From Tabrizicola sp. TH137 (GTDB lineage: Bacteria > Pseudomonadota > Alphaproteobacteria > Rhodobacterales > Rhodobacteraceae), in the NCBI RefSeq assembly GCF_002855575.1, contig NZ_PKRQ01000002.1:186001-250000 (forward strand): 64,000 nt of DNA. Direction: 5' to 3'. The first letter of the stretch is position 1. Every line of letters starts with the position of its first letter. Below are positions 16,785 through 25,585 of this stretch, in pieces. Both the position numbers and the translations under genes were made by a program. Below the pieces are notes generated by a model that did no database searches, was not told the DNA's origin, and worked only from the letters and a program-made list of their open reading frames with translations.

Positions 16785-17776
16785 GGGAGCGGGCGCAGGG
16801 TCTTTCTTTCCACGATGTGGCAGGGGAAGAGCCGCAGGTCGGGGGCGCGGTCGGCATCGGTGAAGCGTTCGGCGATCAGATCGACCGAGGCGGTCACGAT
16901 ATCCTCGAAAGGCTGGTGGATGGTGGTTAGGGCGATGTTGGCCCAGCCCGCCATCTCCATGTCATTCAGGCCGATGAGGCCGATATCCTCGGGGATGCGG
17001 AGGCCCGCATCGGTGATGGCGGACATTGCGCCGATGGAGAGGACGTCATCGGCGCAGAACCAGGCTTCGGCGCGGGTGCCGGGCAGGAGGGACTGCATGG
17101 CAGCGCGGCCTGCGGCAAAGCTGTAGGCCCCGGCGAAATGGACGCTCACCTCGGCCCCGGCGGCGCGGGCGACTTCGGTGAAACCGGCGAGGCGATCCTC
17201 GGTGGTGGAGGCCGTTGCCGGGCCGCCGAGAAAGCCGAGGCGGCGATAGCCCCGTGAGATCAGGGTTTCGGCCACCATGCGCCCCGCAGCGATGTTGTCG
17301 ATGGCGACGACATCGACGGCCGGGGGGGTGGTGGCGCGGCCGAAAGCCTGCACCAGCGGGATGCCCGCCGCGCGGAAGCCGGTGGCAAAGGCGTCGGGCA
17401 GATGCGAGGAGGCGACGATGACGCCATCCACGGAATATTGCCGCAGAAGCTGGACCGAGCGGTCGGGATCGTTCTCATCGGACAGGTTCACCAGCAGCGG
17501 GCGCAGGCCGCGATCCTGAAGGGCGCGGGTGAAGAGGTCGAAGATTTGCAGGAAGGCCGGGTTGCGGAAGTTGTTGGACACCAGCCCGACGAGCTGCGTG
17601 CGCCGCGTGGTCAGGCTGCGGGCAAGCATGTTGGGGCTGTAGCCCAGTTCGGTGGCGGCCTTCATCACCTTGGCGCGGGTCTTGGCCGAGACGGAGGCGC
17701 CTTCGGTGAAGCTGCGCGAGACGGCGGCGCGCGAGACCCCGGCGCGTTCTGCGACTTCCCTGAGCGTGATGGCCAT
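16781..17776 (-). CDS. LacI-family transcriptional regulator of the inositol-type cluster
   Basis: 331 aa. The HTH is at residues 3-24 (ITLREVAERAGVSRAAVSRSF), the hinge helix follows (NMLARSLTTRRTQLVGLV), and the rest is a periplasmic-binding-type ligand domain (VVAIDNIAAGRMVAE, GYRRLGFLGG, GLNDMEMAGWANIALTTI). It most likely represses the two divergent arms by binding the 18-bp palindrome at 13578-13595, with an inositol intermediate as inducer (inference). The start at 17776 (MAITLREV) is fixed by the HTH. A half-site-like CCGGTGCAAA lies upstream near 17824, which would allow self-control. Confidence 0.92.
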   Translation of the reverse strand: MAITLREVAERAGVSRAAVSRSFTEGASVSAKTRAKVMKAATELGYSPNMLARSLTTRRTQLVGLVSNNFRNPAFLQIFDLFTRALQDRGLRPLLVNLSDENDPDRSVQLLRQYSVDGVIVASSHLPDAFATGFRAAGIPLVQAFGRATTPPAVDVVAIDNIAAGRMVAETLISRGYRRLGFLGGPATASTTEDRLAGFTEVARAAGAEVSVHFAGAYSFAAGRAAMQSLLPGTRAEAWFCADDVLSIGAMSAITDAGLRIPEDIGLIGLNDMEMAGWANIALTTIHQPFEDIVTASVDLIAERFTDADRAPDLRLFPCHIVERKTLRPLP

Positions 17777-17956
17777 GCCGGATGCCTGCGGTTCTGGATG
17801 CGGGAGGGGAAGGTTAGGCGAAGCCGGTGCAAATGTCACCGGGGCGGCACGGGGGCGATCACGGCGCCGTGTAGGGCAGTGCCGGGGGCGATTGAACCCG
17901 GCGGGAAGGGCTGTCAGATTGCGTCGGGTTGGAATTGCCGATGGAAGAGAGCCGCG

Positions 17957-18211
17957 ATGAAGCCGATCCTGTGCCTGCCTGTTGCCCTTGCCCTTGCGGG
18001 TTGCGTGACCACGCCGGGGGCCGAGGGGGAACTGCCGCCGCTGCCCGAGCAGGTGGTGGCCGTGGCGGCCCCCTGGCAGAACCTTGCGACGGCGCGGCTG
18101 CTGCCTGAGGACAATTGCTATTGGTATGAACATGACGGGCAGGTGGAGCGCACACTGCTGCCGTTGCGGACGCCCGAGGGGCGGCCGATCTGCGCGGCGG
18201 CGGAAGGCTGA
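17957..18211 (+). CDS. Small lipoprotein, 84 aa, unknown function
   Basis: Starts MKPILCLPVALALAGC, a lipoprotein signal with lipobox LAGC, so the mature protein is anchored by Cys16. The remaining 68 residues contain a conserved-looking ...NCYWYEHDGQVERTLLPLRTPEGRPIC end with two cysteines that may pair. The ATG at 17957 follows AGAGCCGCG; the frame is open far upstream but without signal features. I recognise no named family; this arrangement resembles small envelope lipoproteins of Rhodobacterales. It converges on the L,D-transpeptidase gene. Confidence 0.72.
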   Translation: MKPILCLPVALALAGCVTTPGAEGELPPLPEQVVAVAAPWQNLATARLLPEDNCYWYEHDGQVERTLLPLRTPEGRPICAAAEG

Positions 18212-18220
18212 GCCCGCGCC

Positions 18221-18886
18221 TCAGGTGGCGGCGGTGATGCTGTCCTCGGCCGGGTAGAGCCAGGCATTTACGCCGACATCGACATTTTCATAAAGCCCGA
18301 TGATATGGGCCATCACCATCCGCACGCAGCCGGAGGAGGCGCGCCAGCCGATGGAGCGGGGGAAGGGCGTGCCATGGATGCGCAGCATCGTGTCGCGCCC
18401 GCCCTTGTAGAGGTAGAGCGCCCTGGCCCCCAGCGCATTGGCCGGACCGGGGGGCATCCCGTCGGCATATTGCGCGTAGATCTCGGGTTCGCGGGCGATC
18501 ATGTTGGCAGTGGGCGTCCAGCGGGGCCATTTCGCCTTGCGCTGGATGGTGAAGAGGCCGGGTTCGTACAGGCCGCCACGCCCGATGGCCACGCCATAGC
18601 GCATCGCGGTGCCGTCGGGCTGGATATGGTAGAGGTAGCGGGCGATGGCATCGACATGGATGTCGCCGGGCTTGAGCCCGTCCTTCGCCTCGACCCGCGT
18701 GGGCAGGAGCCGGGGATGCAGACCCCAGGGGTTGGAGGTGGCGGGGTCGTAATTCGGCGGCGTCACCTCGGCATCCCAGGCGGCCCATTGCGATTGCTGG
18801 GCGCTGGCCGGGGTGGCGAAGGGCGCGGTGATCGCGGGCGAGAAGAGCGCGGCGGAGGTGAGGATGAAGTGGCGTCTGGTGAGCAT
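18221..18886 (-). CDS. L,D-transpeptidase (YkuD domain), exported
   Basis: 221 aa. A Tat-like signal (TRRHFILTSAALFSPAI, cut near PASAQ) directs it to the periplasm. The YkuD catalytic signature is complete: HGTP at 171-174 and SSGCVRM at 185-191 with nucleophile C187. Such enzymes cross-link peptidoglycan (3-3 links) or attach proteins to it; the short ErfK/YbiS-like form here has no LysM or peptidoglycan-binding domain. It is tail-to-tail with the small lipoprotein gene. Confidence 0.9.
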   Translation of the reverse strand: MLTRRHFILTSAALFSPAITAPFATPASAQQSQWAAWDAEVTPPNYDPATSNPWGLHPRLLPTRVEAKDGLKPGDIHVDAIARYLYHIQPDGTAMRYGVAIGRGGLYEPGLFTIQRKAKWPRWTPTANMIAREPEIYAQYADGMPPGPANALGARALYLYKGGRDTMLRIHGTPFPRSIGWRASSGCVRMVMAHIIGLYENVDVGVNAWLYPAEDSITAAT

Positions 18887-19002
18887 CTTGTCGTCCCGCA
18901 GGGGTGGCCGTTGTCACGGTGGTCAGTTCGCCGCATAGCGGTTTGGCAGGCAGTTGGCAGTTCACAATATGTTTAGGACTGGCTGTTCAGGACTGGCACC
19001 GG

Positions 19003-20856
19003 TCAGCCCGCCTCGGCGGCATCGAGCCTTTCCTGCGCCTCCATCCAGAGGGTTTCAGCCCGCGCCATCGCCTCTTCGCATTCGGCGAATTTGCGGTTCC
19101 AGCTTTCCAGTTCGTGAATCTTCGCCTCGTCATAGAGGGCCGGGTCGGCCAGCCGGGCCGAAAGCTTGGCATGCATTTCTTCCAGCTTGGCGATGCGATC
19201 TTCGCATTTGCGCAGGTCGGCGCGCAGGGCGAGGATTTCGTCGCGGCTGGCTTTCTTTGGTTTTTCAGAGGGTTTCGCGGCGATCTTCACCTCATCCTCG
19301 CCGGAGAGGAGGAGTTTGCGATAGGCTTCCAGATCCTCGGTGAACGGTGTGACCGCGCCGCCTTTCACGAGCCAGAGCCGATCTGCCACCAGCGACAGAA
19401 GGTGCATGTCATGGCTGACGAGGATGACGGCACCGGAATATTCGGTCAGCGCCTCGACCAGCGCCTCGCGGCTTTCGATGTCGAGGTGGTTGGTGGGTTC
19501 GTCGAGGATCAGAAGATGCGGCGCGTCGATGGTGGCGAGAAGGAGTGAGAGCCGCGCCTTCTGCCCGCCCGAGAGGCGGCCGACCACGGTTTCGGCCTGT
19601 TCGGCCATCAGGCCGAATCCCGCCAGCCGGGCGCGGTTCTTGGCCTGCCCTTCATCGGGGCGCAGGCGCTGGACATGCTGGAGCGGTGTTTCGTCGATAC
19701 GGAGTTCATCGACCTGATGCTGGGCGAAATAGCCGATGCGCAGCTTGGACGAGCGATGGACGCGGCCATCCTGCGCGGCGAGTTTCCCGGCGAGCAGTTT
19801 CGACAGGGTGGATTTGCCTTCGCCGTTGCGGCCCAGAAGGGCGATGCGGTCGTCCTGGTCGATGCGCAGGGAAAGCTTGCGCAGGACGGGAGGGCCGCCA
19901 TAGCCGACCGCCGCGCCTTCCAGATTGACGATGGGCGGGGCGAGTTCTTCGGGCGCGGGGAAGGTGAAGGCCACGCGCTTTGCCTCTTCCGGGGCGGTGA
20001 TGGGGGTCATTTTTTCCAGCATCTTCACCCGGCTTTGCGCCTGCGTGGCCTTCGAGGCTTTTGCCTTGAAGCGGTCAACGAAGGATTGCAGATGCGCGCG
20101 GCGGGCCTCCTGCTTTTTCGCCTCGGCGGCCTGCACGGCGCGGCGTTCGGCCATCTGGCGGGCGAATTGATCGTAAGGCCCTGACCAGTAAGTGAGTTTC
20201 CGGTTGTCCAGATGCAGGATGCCGCCCACGGCGCGGTTCAGGAGGCCGCGGTCGTGGCTGATGATAAGGACGGTATGGGGGTATTTCTGGAGATAGCTTT
20301 CCAGCCAGAGCGCGCCTTCGAGATCGAGGTAGTTGGTCGGTTCGTCCAGCAGCAGGAGGTCGGGCTGCGAAAAGAGGACGCCGGCCAGCGCCACGCGCAT
20401 CCGCCAGCCCCCCGAGAAGGCGGAGCAGGGCATCCGCTGCTGATCCGTGTCGAAGCCTAAGCCCTTGAGAATGCTGGAGGCGCGACCCTCTGCCGACCAG
20501 GCGTCGATATCGGCGAGGCGGGACTGGATATCGGCGATGCGGGTGGGGTCGGTGGCGATAAGGGATTCGGCGAGGAGCGCGGTACGTTCCTCATCGGCCT
20601 GAAGGACGGTGTCGAGAAGCGAGGTTTCCGACGAGGGCACCTCTTGCGCGACGCCGCCGATGCGGGCGCGGGAGGGGAGGGTGATCGACCCGCCCTCCAG
20701 CGCAAGCTCGCCCCGTATCAGCCTGAAAAGCGTGGTCTTTCCCGTGCCGTTGCGGCCCACGAGCCCGACCTTGTGGCCGGTGGGAATGGTGGCGGAGGCG
20801 CCTTCGAACAGGGGGCGGCCTTCGACGGAATAGGTGATGTCTTCGATCTTCAGCAT
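19003..20856 (-). CDS. ABC-F family ATPase (ribosome-associated)
   Basis: 617 aa and cytoplasmic, with no membrane segment. Two ABC domains: Walker [10 protein letters not shown] with signature [13 protein letters not shown], then GRNGEGKST with [13 protein letters not shown] and [11 protein letters not shown], separated by the charged linker ([20 protein letters not shown] region). The C-terminus is a coiled coil of the Uup/YheS type (about the last 90 residues, rich in Lys and Glu). ABC-F proteins act on the ribosome, relieving stalls or tuning elongation. ATG at 20856 ([10 protein letters not shown]) is chosen since the extension to 21240 runs through the 12-bp repeat array. Confidence 0.93.
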   Translation of the reverse strand: MLKIEDITYSVEGRPLFEGASATIPTGHKVGLVGRNGTGKTTLFRLIRGELALEGGSITLPSRARIGGVAQEVPSSETSLLDTVLQADEERTALLAESLIATDPTRIADIQSRLADIDAWSAEGRASSILKGLGFDTDQQRMPCSAFSGGWRMRVALAGVLFSQPDLLLLDEPTNYLDLEGALWLESYLQKYPHTVLIISHDRGLLNRAVGGILHLDNRKLTYWSGPYDQFARQMAERRAVQAAEAKKQEARRAHLQSFVDRFKAKASKATQAQSRVKMLEKMTPITAPEEAKRVAFTFPAPEELAPPIVNLEGAAVGYGGPPVLRKLSLRIDQDDRIALLGRNGEGKSTLSKLLAGKLAAQDGRVHRSSKLRIGYFAQHQVDELRIDETPLQHVQRLRPDEGQAKNRARLAGFGLMAEQAETVVGRLSGGQKARLSLLLATIDAPHLLILDEPTNHLDIESREALVEALTEYSGAVILVSHDMHLLSLVADRLWLVKGGAVTPFTEDLEAYRKLLLSGEDEVKIAAKPSEKPKKASRDEILALRADLRKCEDRIAKLEEMHAKLSARLADPALYDEAKIHELESWNRKFAECEEAMARAETLWMEAQERLDAAEAG

Positions 20857-20902
20857 GATGCCTGATCGCTTGCCCGATGGGGGGCGGGGCGTCAACGGGG
20901 CT

Positions 20903-20952
20903 GTGCCGCATTCCGTGCCGTCTTTTGTGCCGCAAACTGTGGGCACGCAGCG
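20903..20952. repeat. 12-bp-periodic repeat, copy 2
   Basis: Units in exact 12-base register: GTGCCGCATTCC, GTGCCGTCTTTT, GTGCCGCAAACT, then GTGGGCACGCAG. It matches the array at 1258-1307 in period, order and closing unit. It lies in the divergent gap between the ABC-F gene and ndk, 47 bases from the ABC-F start. Confidence 0.7.
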
Positions 20953-21109
20953 AACGGTCGGGGGTGGCCTTGCGCAACGGCAGAGCGGGGGTGGGGCTGG
21001 CCCTGATCGCGGCGACTTTCCTTCGTCATGGACGCGTGCTAGGAGCGCCGCGCAAGAGAATTCCGGCGCGGCGGGCAGTCCGCGCGCCCCAGAAACGGAG
21101 ACGCCTGAC

Positions 21110-21532
21110 ATGGCCATCGAACGCACCCTGTCGATCATCAAGCCCGATGCGACAAAGCGCAACCTGACCGGCAAGATCGTTGCCAAGTTCGAAGAGGCGG
21201 GGCTGCGCGTCGTCGCCTCGAAGCGCATCCACCTGACCACGGCGCAGGCTGGCGCCTTCTATGCCGAGCACAAGGAGCGCGGCTTCTATGGCGAGCTGTG
21301 CGAGTTCATGGCTTCCGAGCCGGTGGTGGTGCAGGTTCTGGAAGGCGACAATGCCATCGCGAAGAACCGCGAAGTGATGGGCGCGACCGATCCGGCCGCC
21401 GCCGCCGATGGCACGATCCGCAAGGAATTCGCGCTGTCGAAGGGCGAGAATTCGGTCCACGGGTCGGACAGCGAGGCCTCGGCCGCGCGCGAGATCGCCT
21501 TCTTCTTCTCGGGCCTTGAACTGGTCGGCTGA
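21110..21532 (+). CDS. ndk: Nucleoside diphosphate kinase
   Basis: 140 aa, the standard length. It contains the whole family pattern: TLSIIKPDA at the N-terminus, a Kpn-loop-like region, [12 protein letters not shown], and the active-site histidine in ENSVHGSDS. The enzyme equilibrates nucleoside di- and triphosphates with ATP through a phosphohistidine. The ATG at 21110 is the start, with CGGAGACG upstream. It is a single-gene unit facing away from the ABC-F gene and converging on the TfoX-domain gene through a palindromic element. Confidence 0.97.
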   Translation: MAIERTLSIIKPDATKRNLTGKIVAKFEEAGLRVVASKRIHLTTAQAGAFYAEHKERGFYGELCEFMASEPVVVQVLEGDNAIAKNREVMGATDPAAAADGTIRKEFALSKGENSVHGSDSEASAAREIAFFFSGLELVG

Positions 21533-21552
21533 GGCTGATCGGCGGAAGGGGC

Positions 21553-21597
21553 CAAAAATCTTCGAAGATTTTTGCAAACTTCTTCGAAGAAATTTGG
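21553..21597. terminator. Double palindrome between convergent ndk and TfoX-domain genes
   Basis: AAAAATCTTCGAAGATTTTT (21554-21573) and the near-perfect AAACTTCTTCGAAGAAATTT (21576-21595) sit side by side, and the second ends two bases from the TfoX stop. A-runs and T-runs flank each stem, so it can work as a terminator in both directions. Nearly the same element is found at 55313-55355. Confidence 0.75.
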
Positions 21598-21930
21598 TCA
21601 GCGGCGTCGGTCGATGACGCCCAGCATATCGAGGGCCGCTTCCAGTTCGGAGCGGCCCTTTTGCGTGGTCGTGGCCTTGATCGCGTCAAAGCGGGCGCGC
21701 AGCGCCTTTTTCTCTTCACCCTGGCAATCATTCCAGGGGCGGCCTTGCAGGCCCATCACCAGCACGTAATAGCCGATGAAATGCGGGGCCGTGCCGGATT
21801 GGATGAGGCGGCGATAGGCCTCGTCCGGGCCGAGGGCCTGCACCTCTTCGGCGGAATGGATGCCCGCCTTGGCGAAGGCGGCCTCGGTCGCGGGGCCGAG
21901 ATTGCGGATGGACGAGACGGGTGTGGGCAT
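21598..21930 (-). CDS. TfoX C-terminal-domain protein
   Basis: 110 aa. It matches the C-terminal domain of TfoX/Sxy regulators: IRNLGPATEAAFAKAGIHSAEEVQALGPDEAYRRL, a helix-hairpin-helix-like fold, then the YYVLVMGLQGRPW segment. The N-terminal TfoX domain is absent and there is no room for it, so this is a free-standing C-domain protein as seen in many alphaproteobacteria. Its role is unclear; a link to competence is not implied. It converges on ndk. Confidence 0.82.
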   Translation of the reverse strand: MPTPVSSIRNLGPATEAAFAKAGIHSAEEVQALGPDEAYRRLIQSGTAPHFIGYYVLVMGLQGRPWNDCQGEEKKALRARFDAIKATTTQKGRSELEAALDMLGVIDRRR

Positions 21931-22009
21931 GGGCGGACCGCCGGAATCGAAACGGGGCCAGCCTAGCGGCTGACCCCGTGAGAAGAGAAGGCCTTCGTTC
22001 CGTCTTGGG

Positions 22010-22141
22010 TCAGATCGAGGCCCAGTCCTTGAAGATCGGGGTGGACCCTTGCTGCTGGGTCGTGCCCTGCGATTGGTCCTGTTGCGGCTGGGGGGAAGTG
22101 CTGCCGCCCTGCTGCTGCGTCGGCGTGGGTTTCTTTGCCAT
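22010..22141 (-). CDS. Gln/Thr/Ser-rich small protein, 43 aa
   Basis: A short frame reading MAKKPTPTQQQGGSTSPQ, then a glutamine/proline-rich middle, and ending TPIFKDWASI. AGCAGGAC lies just before the ATG at 22141, a good ribosome site. The contrast between a disordered Gln-rich body and an ordered-looking C-terminus (IFKDW) suggests a real peptide rather than chance. No family is recognised. A perfect DnaA box lies about 100 bases upstream. Confidence 0.55.
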   Translation of the reverse strand: MAKKPTPTQQQGGSTSPQPQQDQSQGTTQQQGSTPIFKDWASI

Positions 22142-22243
22142 GGTCCTGCTCGTGTCCTGTTCTGCTCAGGTATTCGCCTCGGTTCTTATCTGAGCGCGGA
22201 AATCGGCTGCGGCAAGACAAGGCCATGACGAATTTGCGACGAG

Positions 22244-22252
22244 TTATCCACA
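22244..22252 (+). promoter_or_regulatory. Isolated DnaA box
   Basis: TTATCCACA, an exact match to the strong DnaA-binding consensus, in the gap between the 43-aa gene and copZ. It is a single site without AT-rich flanks, so it is not an origin; it may be a regulatory or titration site, or chance. Confidence 0.4.
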
Positions 22253-22294
22253 CTGTGCGACAGATGCAACAGGTCCAAAGGTATGGAAACCGTT

Positions 22295-22495
22295 TCAGCC
22301 GATCACGGTTGCGGGAAAGCCGACCTCGTCAAGCGCGCGGAGCAGGCGGTCGGGGCTGGCGGAACCGCTGGCGGTGGCGGTCCTGGCGGCGAGGTCCACG
22401 GTGACGGTGCCTGCGTCGCCAAGCGCGGCGAGGGCGGATTCGACCGAGGCCTTGCAATGGCCGCAGGTCATGTCGGGGATGGCGAGGGTGGTCAT
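22295..22495 (-). CDS. copZ: Copper chaperone CopZ
   Basis: 66 aa, a single heavy-metal-associated domain. The metal loop is MTCGHC (residues 9-14), which binds Cu(I), followed by the usual beta-alpha-beta-beta-alpha-beta pattern ending EVGFPATVIG. It carries Cu(I) in the cytoplasm to the CopA ATPase encoded divergently. Its upstream region holds its own CueR-type promoter, so it is induced together with copA. Confidence 0.95.
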   Translation of the reverse strand: MTTLAIPDMTCGHCKASVESALAALGDAGTVTVDLAARTATASGSASPDRLLRALDEVGFPATVIG

Positions 22496-22522
22496 GGCAG
22501 GCGTCCTTTCAGCTTTTGCCGG

Positions 22523-22553
22523 GATATGGGGCTTTCCCCTGCGGGAAGGTCAA
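22523..22553 (-). promoter_or_regulatory. CueR-type promoter of copZ
   Basis: On the minus strand: TTGACC (-35, 22553-22548), 19-base spacer, CATATC (-10, 22528-22523). The spacer holds the dyad CTTCC-CGCAGG-GGAAAG. The over-long 19-base spacer with a central dyad is the hallmark of MerR/CueR-activated promoters. Confidence 0.75.
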
Positions 22554-22593
22554 GGGGGGCGGGAAGATCAAAAATCGGGGTAGAGCGCGGGGC

Positions 22594-22624
22594 TTGACCT
22601 TCCCGTGACAGGAAGGATTAGGTG
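22594..22624 (+). promoter_or_regulatory. CueR-type promoter of copA
   Basis: TTGACC (22594-22599), 19-base spacer and TAGGTG (22619-22624), with the dyad ACCTTCC-CGTGACA-GGAAGGA inside the spacer. This is very close to the known copA operator layout of enteric bacteria. It lies 23 bases before the copA ATG. Confidence 0.82.
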
Positions 22625-22646
22625 TGGATGCGGAAGGAGATGTCAG

Positions 22647-25109
22647 ATGACCGAAGCCGCCCTCATGCCTGCCCCTGCCCATCCCGCCCCCCAGTCAGGC
22701 ATGTCGCCGGAGCGCCATGCGCGGTTCCGGCTGGAGGGGATGACCTGCGCCTCCTGTGTGCTGCGGGTGGAGCGGCTGCTGCTGGCCCAGCCGGGGGTGG
22801 TGCGGGCGGTGGTGAATCTTTCGACGGAGACGGCGGATGTGACATGGCAGGCCCCGGCCACCCCGGCGGGATTGGCGGCGGCGCTGGCCAGGGCGGGCTA
22901 TCCGGCGCGGGAGACGGTGGTGGTGCTGGGGGTGGAGGGAATGACCTGCGCCGCCTGCACGGGCCGGGTGGAGCGGGTGCTGCGCGGCCAGCCGGGCGTG
23001 AAGGAGGCGGTGGCCAATCTGGCCTTGCGGCGGGCGACGGTGACGCTGTTCGAGGGCGGCGCGGAGGCCGAGGCGCTGGCCGCGGCGGTGAGCAAGGCGG
23101 GCTATGCGGCGGCGCCCCTGGAGGCGGCGGCGGCGCATGACCCGGCGGCCGAGCAGCGGCGCCTGGCGCGCGAGACGGGGGTTGCGGCGGCGCTGACCCT
23201 GCCGGTCTTCGTGGTGGAGATGGGCGGGCATCTGGTGCCGGCCTTCCATCACTGGCTGATGGGCGTGGTGCCGATGCAGGCGCTGTGGCTGGCGCAATTC
23301 CTGCTGGTGACGCTGGTTCTGGCCGGGCCGGGGCGGCGGTTCTTCTTCAAGGGCATCCCCGCGCTGCTGCGCGGGAGCCCGGACATGAATGCGCTTGTGG
23401 CGATGGGGACGGGCGCGGCCTGGGCCTATTCGACAGTGGTGACCTTTGCGCCCGCGCTGGTGCCTGCGCCGTCGCGCGCCGTCTATTTCGAGGCGGCGGC
23501 GGTGATCGTGGTGCTGATCCTGCTGGGGCGGTTCCTCGAGGCGCGGGCGCGCGGGCAGGCGGGGGCGGCCATCGCGCGGCTGGTGGGGATGCAGCCCAAG
23601 GCGGCGCGGCTGGAGGATGGGACGGAGGTGCCGGTGGCCTCGCTCGTGCCGGGGATGCGGGTGCAGATCCGGCCCGGCGAGCGGGTGCCGGTGGATGCTG
23701 TGGTGGTTTCGGGGGCCTCGGCGGTGGATGAGGCGATGCTGACGGGCGAGCCTGTGCCGGTGGCCAAGGGCGCGGGCGACGCAGTGACGGGCGGCACGGT
23801 GAACGGGACTGGCGCGCTGATCGTGGAGGTGCGGGCGGTGGGCGCGGCCACGGTGCTGGCGCGCATCGTGGCGCTGGTGGAAGAGGCGCAGGGGACGAAG
23901 CTGCCGGTGCAGGCGGTGGTGGACCGGGTGACGCTGTGGTTCGTGCCGGTGGTGATGGGGATCGCGGCGCTGGCCTTCGCGGGCTGGATGATTGCGGGGC
24001 AGGGGGTGGCGGCGGCGCTGGTGGCGGGGGTGTCGGTGCTGATCATCGCCTGTCCCTGCGCGATGGGGCTGGCGACGCCGGTGTCGATTCTGGTGGGAAC
24101 GGGGCGGGCGGCGGAACTGGGCGTGCTGTTCCGGCGGGGCGAGGCCTTGCAGCGGCTGTCGGAGGTGCGGGTCGTGGCCTTCGACAAGACCGGGACGCTG
24201 ACGGCGGGGCGGCCTGTGGTGACGGATCTGGTGGGCGAGGATCTGTTGGCCGAGGCGGCGGCGGTGGAGGCGGGATCGGAACATCCGCTGGCAGGGGCGG
24301 TGCTGGCCGAGGCGGCGGCGCGGGGGATCGTCCTGCCGGGGGCAGAGGGGTTCGAGGCGGTGCCGGGCTTGGGCGCGCGGGCACATGTCGGGGGGCGGCT
24401 GGTGGCGGTCGGATCGGCGCGGATGTTTGCCGAGGTGCCGGGCGATCTGGCGGTCGAGGGGGCGCGGCTGGCGGCGGCGGGGAAGGGGCTGCTCTATGTC
24501 GGGGACGGGACGGTGGCGCGCGGCCTGATCGCGGTGGCCGATCCGGTGAAGCCCTCTGCCCTGGCGGCGCTGGGGGCCCTGCGCGGGATGGGGCTGCGGC
24601 TTGCCATGGTGACCGGGGACAATGCGGTGACGGCGGGGGCCATCGCGGCGCGGCTGGGGATGGATGATGTGCAGGCGGGGGTGCTGCCCGAGGGCAAGGG
24701 GGCGGCGGTGCGCGCGATGGGGGCCGGGGTGGCCTTCGTGGGCGACGGGATCAATGACGCGCCCGCGCTGGCGGCGGCAGAGGTGGGGCTGGCCATGGGG
24801 ACGGGGACGGATGTGGCGATCGAGGCGGGGGATGTGGTGCTGATGGCGGGCGATCCGCTGGCGGTGGTGGATGCGGTCCGGGTCAGCCGGGCCACGATGC
24901 GCAACATCCGGCAGAACCTGACCTGGGCCTTCGGTTACAACGCCGCGCTGATCCCGGTGGCGGCGGGGATGCTGGTGCCTTTCGGCGGGCCGCAGCTTTC
25001 GCCGATGCTGGCGGCGGGAGCGATGGCGCTGTCTTCGGTCTTCGTTCTGGGCAATGCCTTGCGGTTGCGGGCGGTGCCGGGTGTGCGGGCCGGGGAGGGC
25101 AGGGCATGA
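22647..25109 (+). CDS. copA: Cu(I)-exporting P-type ATPase CopA
   Basis: 820 aa P1B-type ATPase. Two N-terminal metal-binding domains carry MTCASC (32-37) and MTCAAC (99-104). The membrane metal site CPC is in [13 protein letters not shown]; the phosphorylated Asp is in DKTGTLT; EHPLAG (the HP motif) and [10 protein letters not shown] complete the core. It pumps Cu(I) out of the cytoplasm and receives it from CopZ. ATG at 22647 follows AAGGAGAT. It overlaps cueR by four bases, so pump and regulator are translated together. Confidence 0.96.
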   Translation: MTEAALMPAPAHPAPQSGMSPERHARFRLEGMTCASCVLRVERLLLAQPGVVRAVVNLSTETADVTWQAPATPAGLAAALARAGYPARETVVVLGVEGMTCAACTGRVERVLRGQPGVKEAVANLALRRATVTLFEGGAEAEALAAAVSKAGYAAAPLEAAAAHDPAAEQRRLARETGVAAALTLPVFVVEMGGHLVPAFHHWLMGVVPMQALWLAQFLLVTLVLAGPGRRFFFKGIPALLRGSPDMNALVAMGTGAAWAYSTVVTFAPALVPAPSRAVYFEAAAVIVVLILLGRFLEARARGQAGAAIARLVGMQPKAARLEDGTEVPVASLVPGMRVQIRPGERVPVDAVVVSGASAVDEAMLTGEPVPVAKGAGDAVTGGTVNGTGALIVEVRAVGAATVLARIVALVEEAQGTKLPVQAVVDRVTLWFVPVVMGIAALAFAGWMIAGQGVAAALVAGVSVLIIACPCAMGLATPVSILVGTGRAAELGVLFRRGEALQRLSEVRVVAFDKTGTLTAGRPVVTDLVGEDLLAEAAAVEAGSEHPLAGAVLAEAAARGIVLPGAEGFEAVPGLGARAHVGGRLVAVGSARMFAEVPGDLAVEGARLAAAGKGLLYVGDGTVARGLIAVADPVKPSALAALGALRGMGLRLAMVTGDNAVTAGAIAARLGMDDVQAGVLPEGKGAAVRAMGAGVAFVGDGINDAPALAAAEVGLAMGTGTDVAIEAGDVVLMAGDPLAVVDAVRVSRATMRNIRQNLTWAFGYNAALIPVAAGMLVPFGGPQLSPMLAAGAMALSSVFVLGNALRLRAVPGVRAGEGRA

Positions 25110-25528
25110 ACATCAAGGAAGTGGCGGATCGCGCGGGGCTGCCGGCAAAGACAATCCGCTATTACGAGGAGATCGGGCTGATCCGGCCCCTGCGCGGGGC
25201 GAATGGCTATCGCGCCTTCCGCGAGAGCGATCTGCACAAGTTGGCCTTCCTGGCGCGGGCGCGGGGTCTGGGCTTCACCATCGAGGAATGCCGCAGGCTG
25301 CTGGCGCTTTATGAGGATCGCGGGCGGGCCAGTGCGGATGTGAAGGCGCTGGCCGAGGCGCATCTGGACGATATGGAGCGCAAGATCGCCGAGTTGCGCG
25401 CGATGCAGGCGACGCTGCGCGATCTGGTGGCGGGCTGTGCCGGCGACCAGCGGCCCGATTGCCCCATCCTGGCCGGATTGGCCGAGGGCACGGCCGCCGG
25501 GCGCGGCGGGACGAAGCCCTGCCACTGA
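25106..25528 (+). CDS. cueR: Copper-responsive MerR-family regulator CueR
   Basis: 140 aa. The MerR winged HTH is at the N-terminus ([23 protein letters not shown]), then the dimerising coiled coil, then the metal loop with C111 and C119 (CAGDQRPDC), at the same spacing as the Cu(I)-binding Cys112/Cys120 of E. coli CueR. It senses cytoplasmic Cu(I) and activates the two long-spacer promoters between copZ and copA. The C-terminus ends in a short extra Cys/His tail (TKPCH). Confidence 0.94.
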   Translation: MNIKEVADRAGLPAKTIRYYEEIGLIRPLRGANGYRAFRESDLHKLAFLARARGLGFTIEECRRLLALYEDRGRASADVKALAEAHLDDMERKIAELRAMQATLRDLVAGCAGDQRPDCPILAGLAEGTAAGRGGTKPCH

Positions 25529-25585
25529 GGGGGCTTCAAGCCGCAGGCGGGGCATGCCAGTCTGCGCGGGCAGATGGAGGTGCCC

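Noticed and set aside
21598-21930. Competence regulator TfoX/Sxy
   Set aside because: Only the C-terminal domain is present; the regulatory N-terminal domain is missing and no competence genes adjoin.
22244-22252. Replication origin at the DnaA box
   Set aside because: A single box, no AT-rich stretch and no dnaA, dnaN or parAB nearby.
21963-22253. 96-codon minus-strand frame overlapping the Gln-rich small gene
   Set aside because: It has no ribosome site or sensible composition, and the 43-codon frame in the same region is a better candidate.
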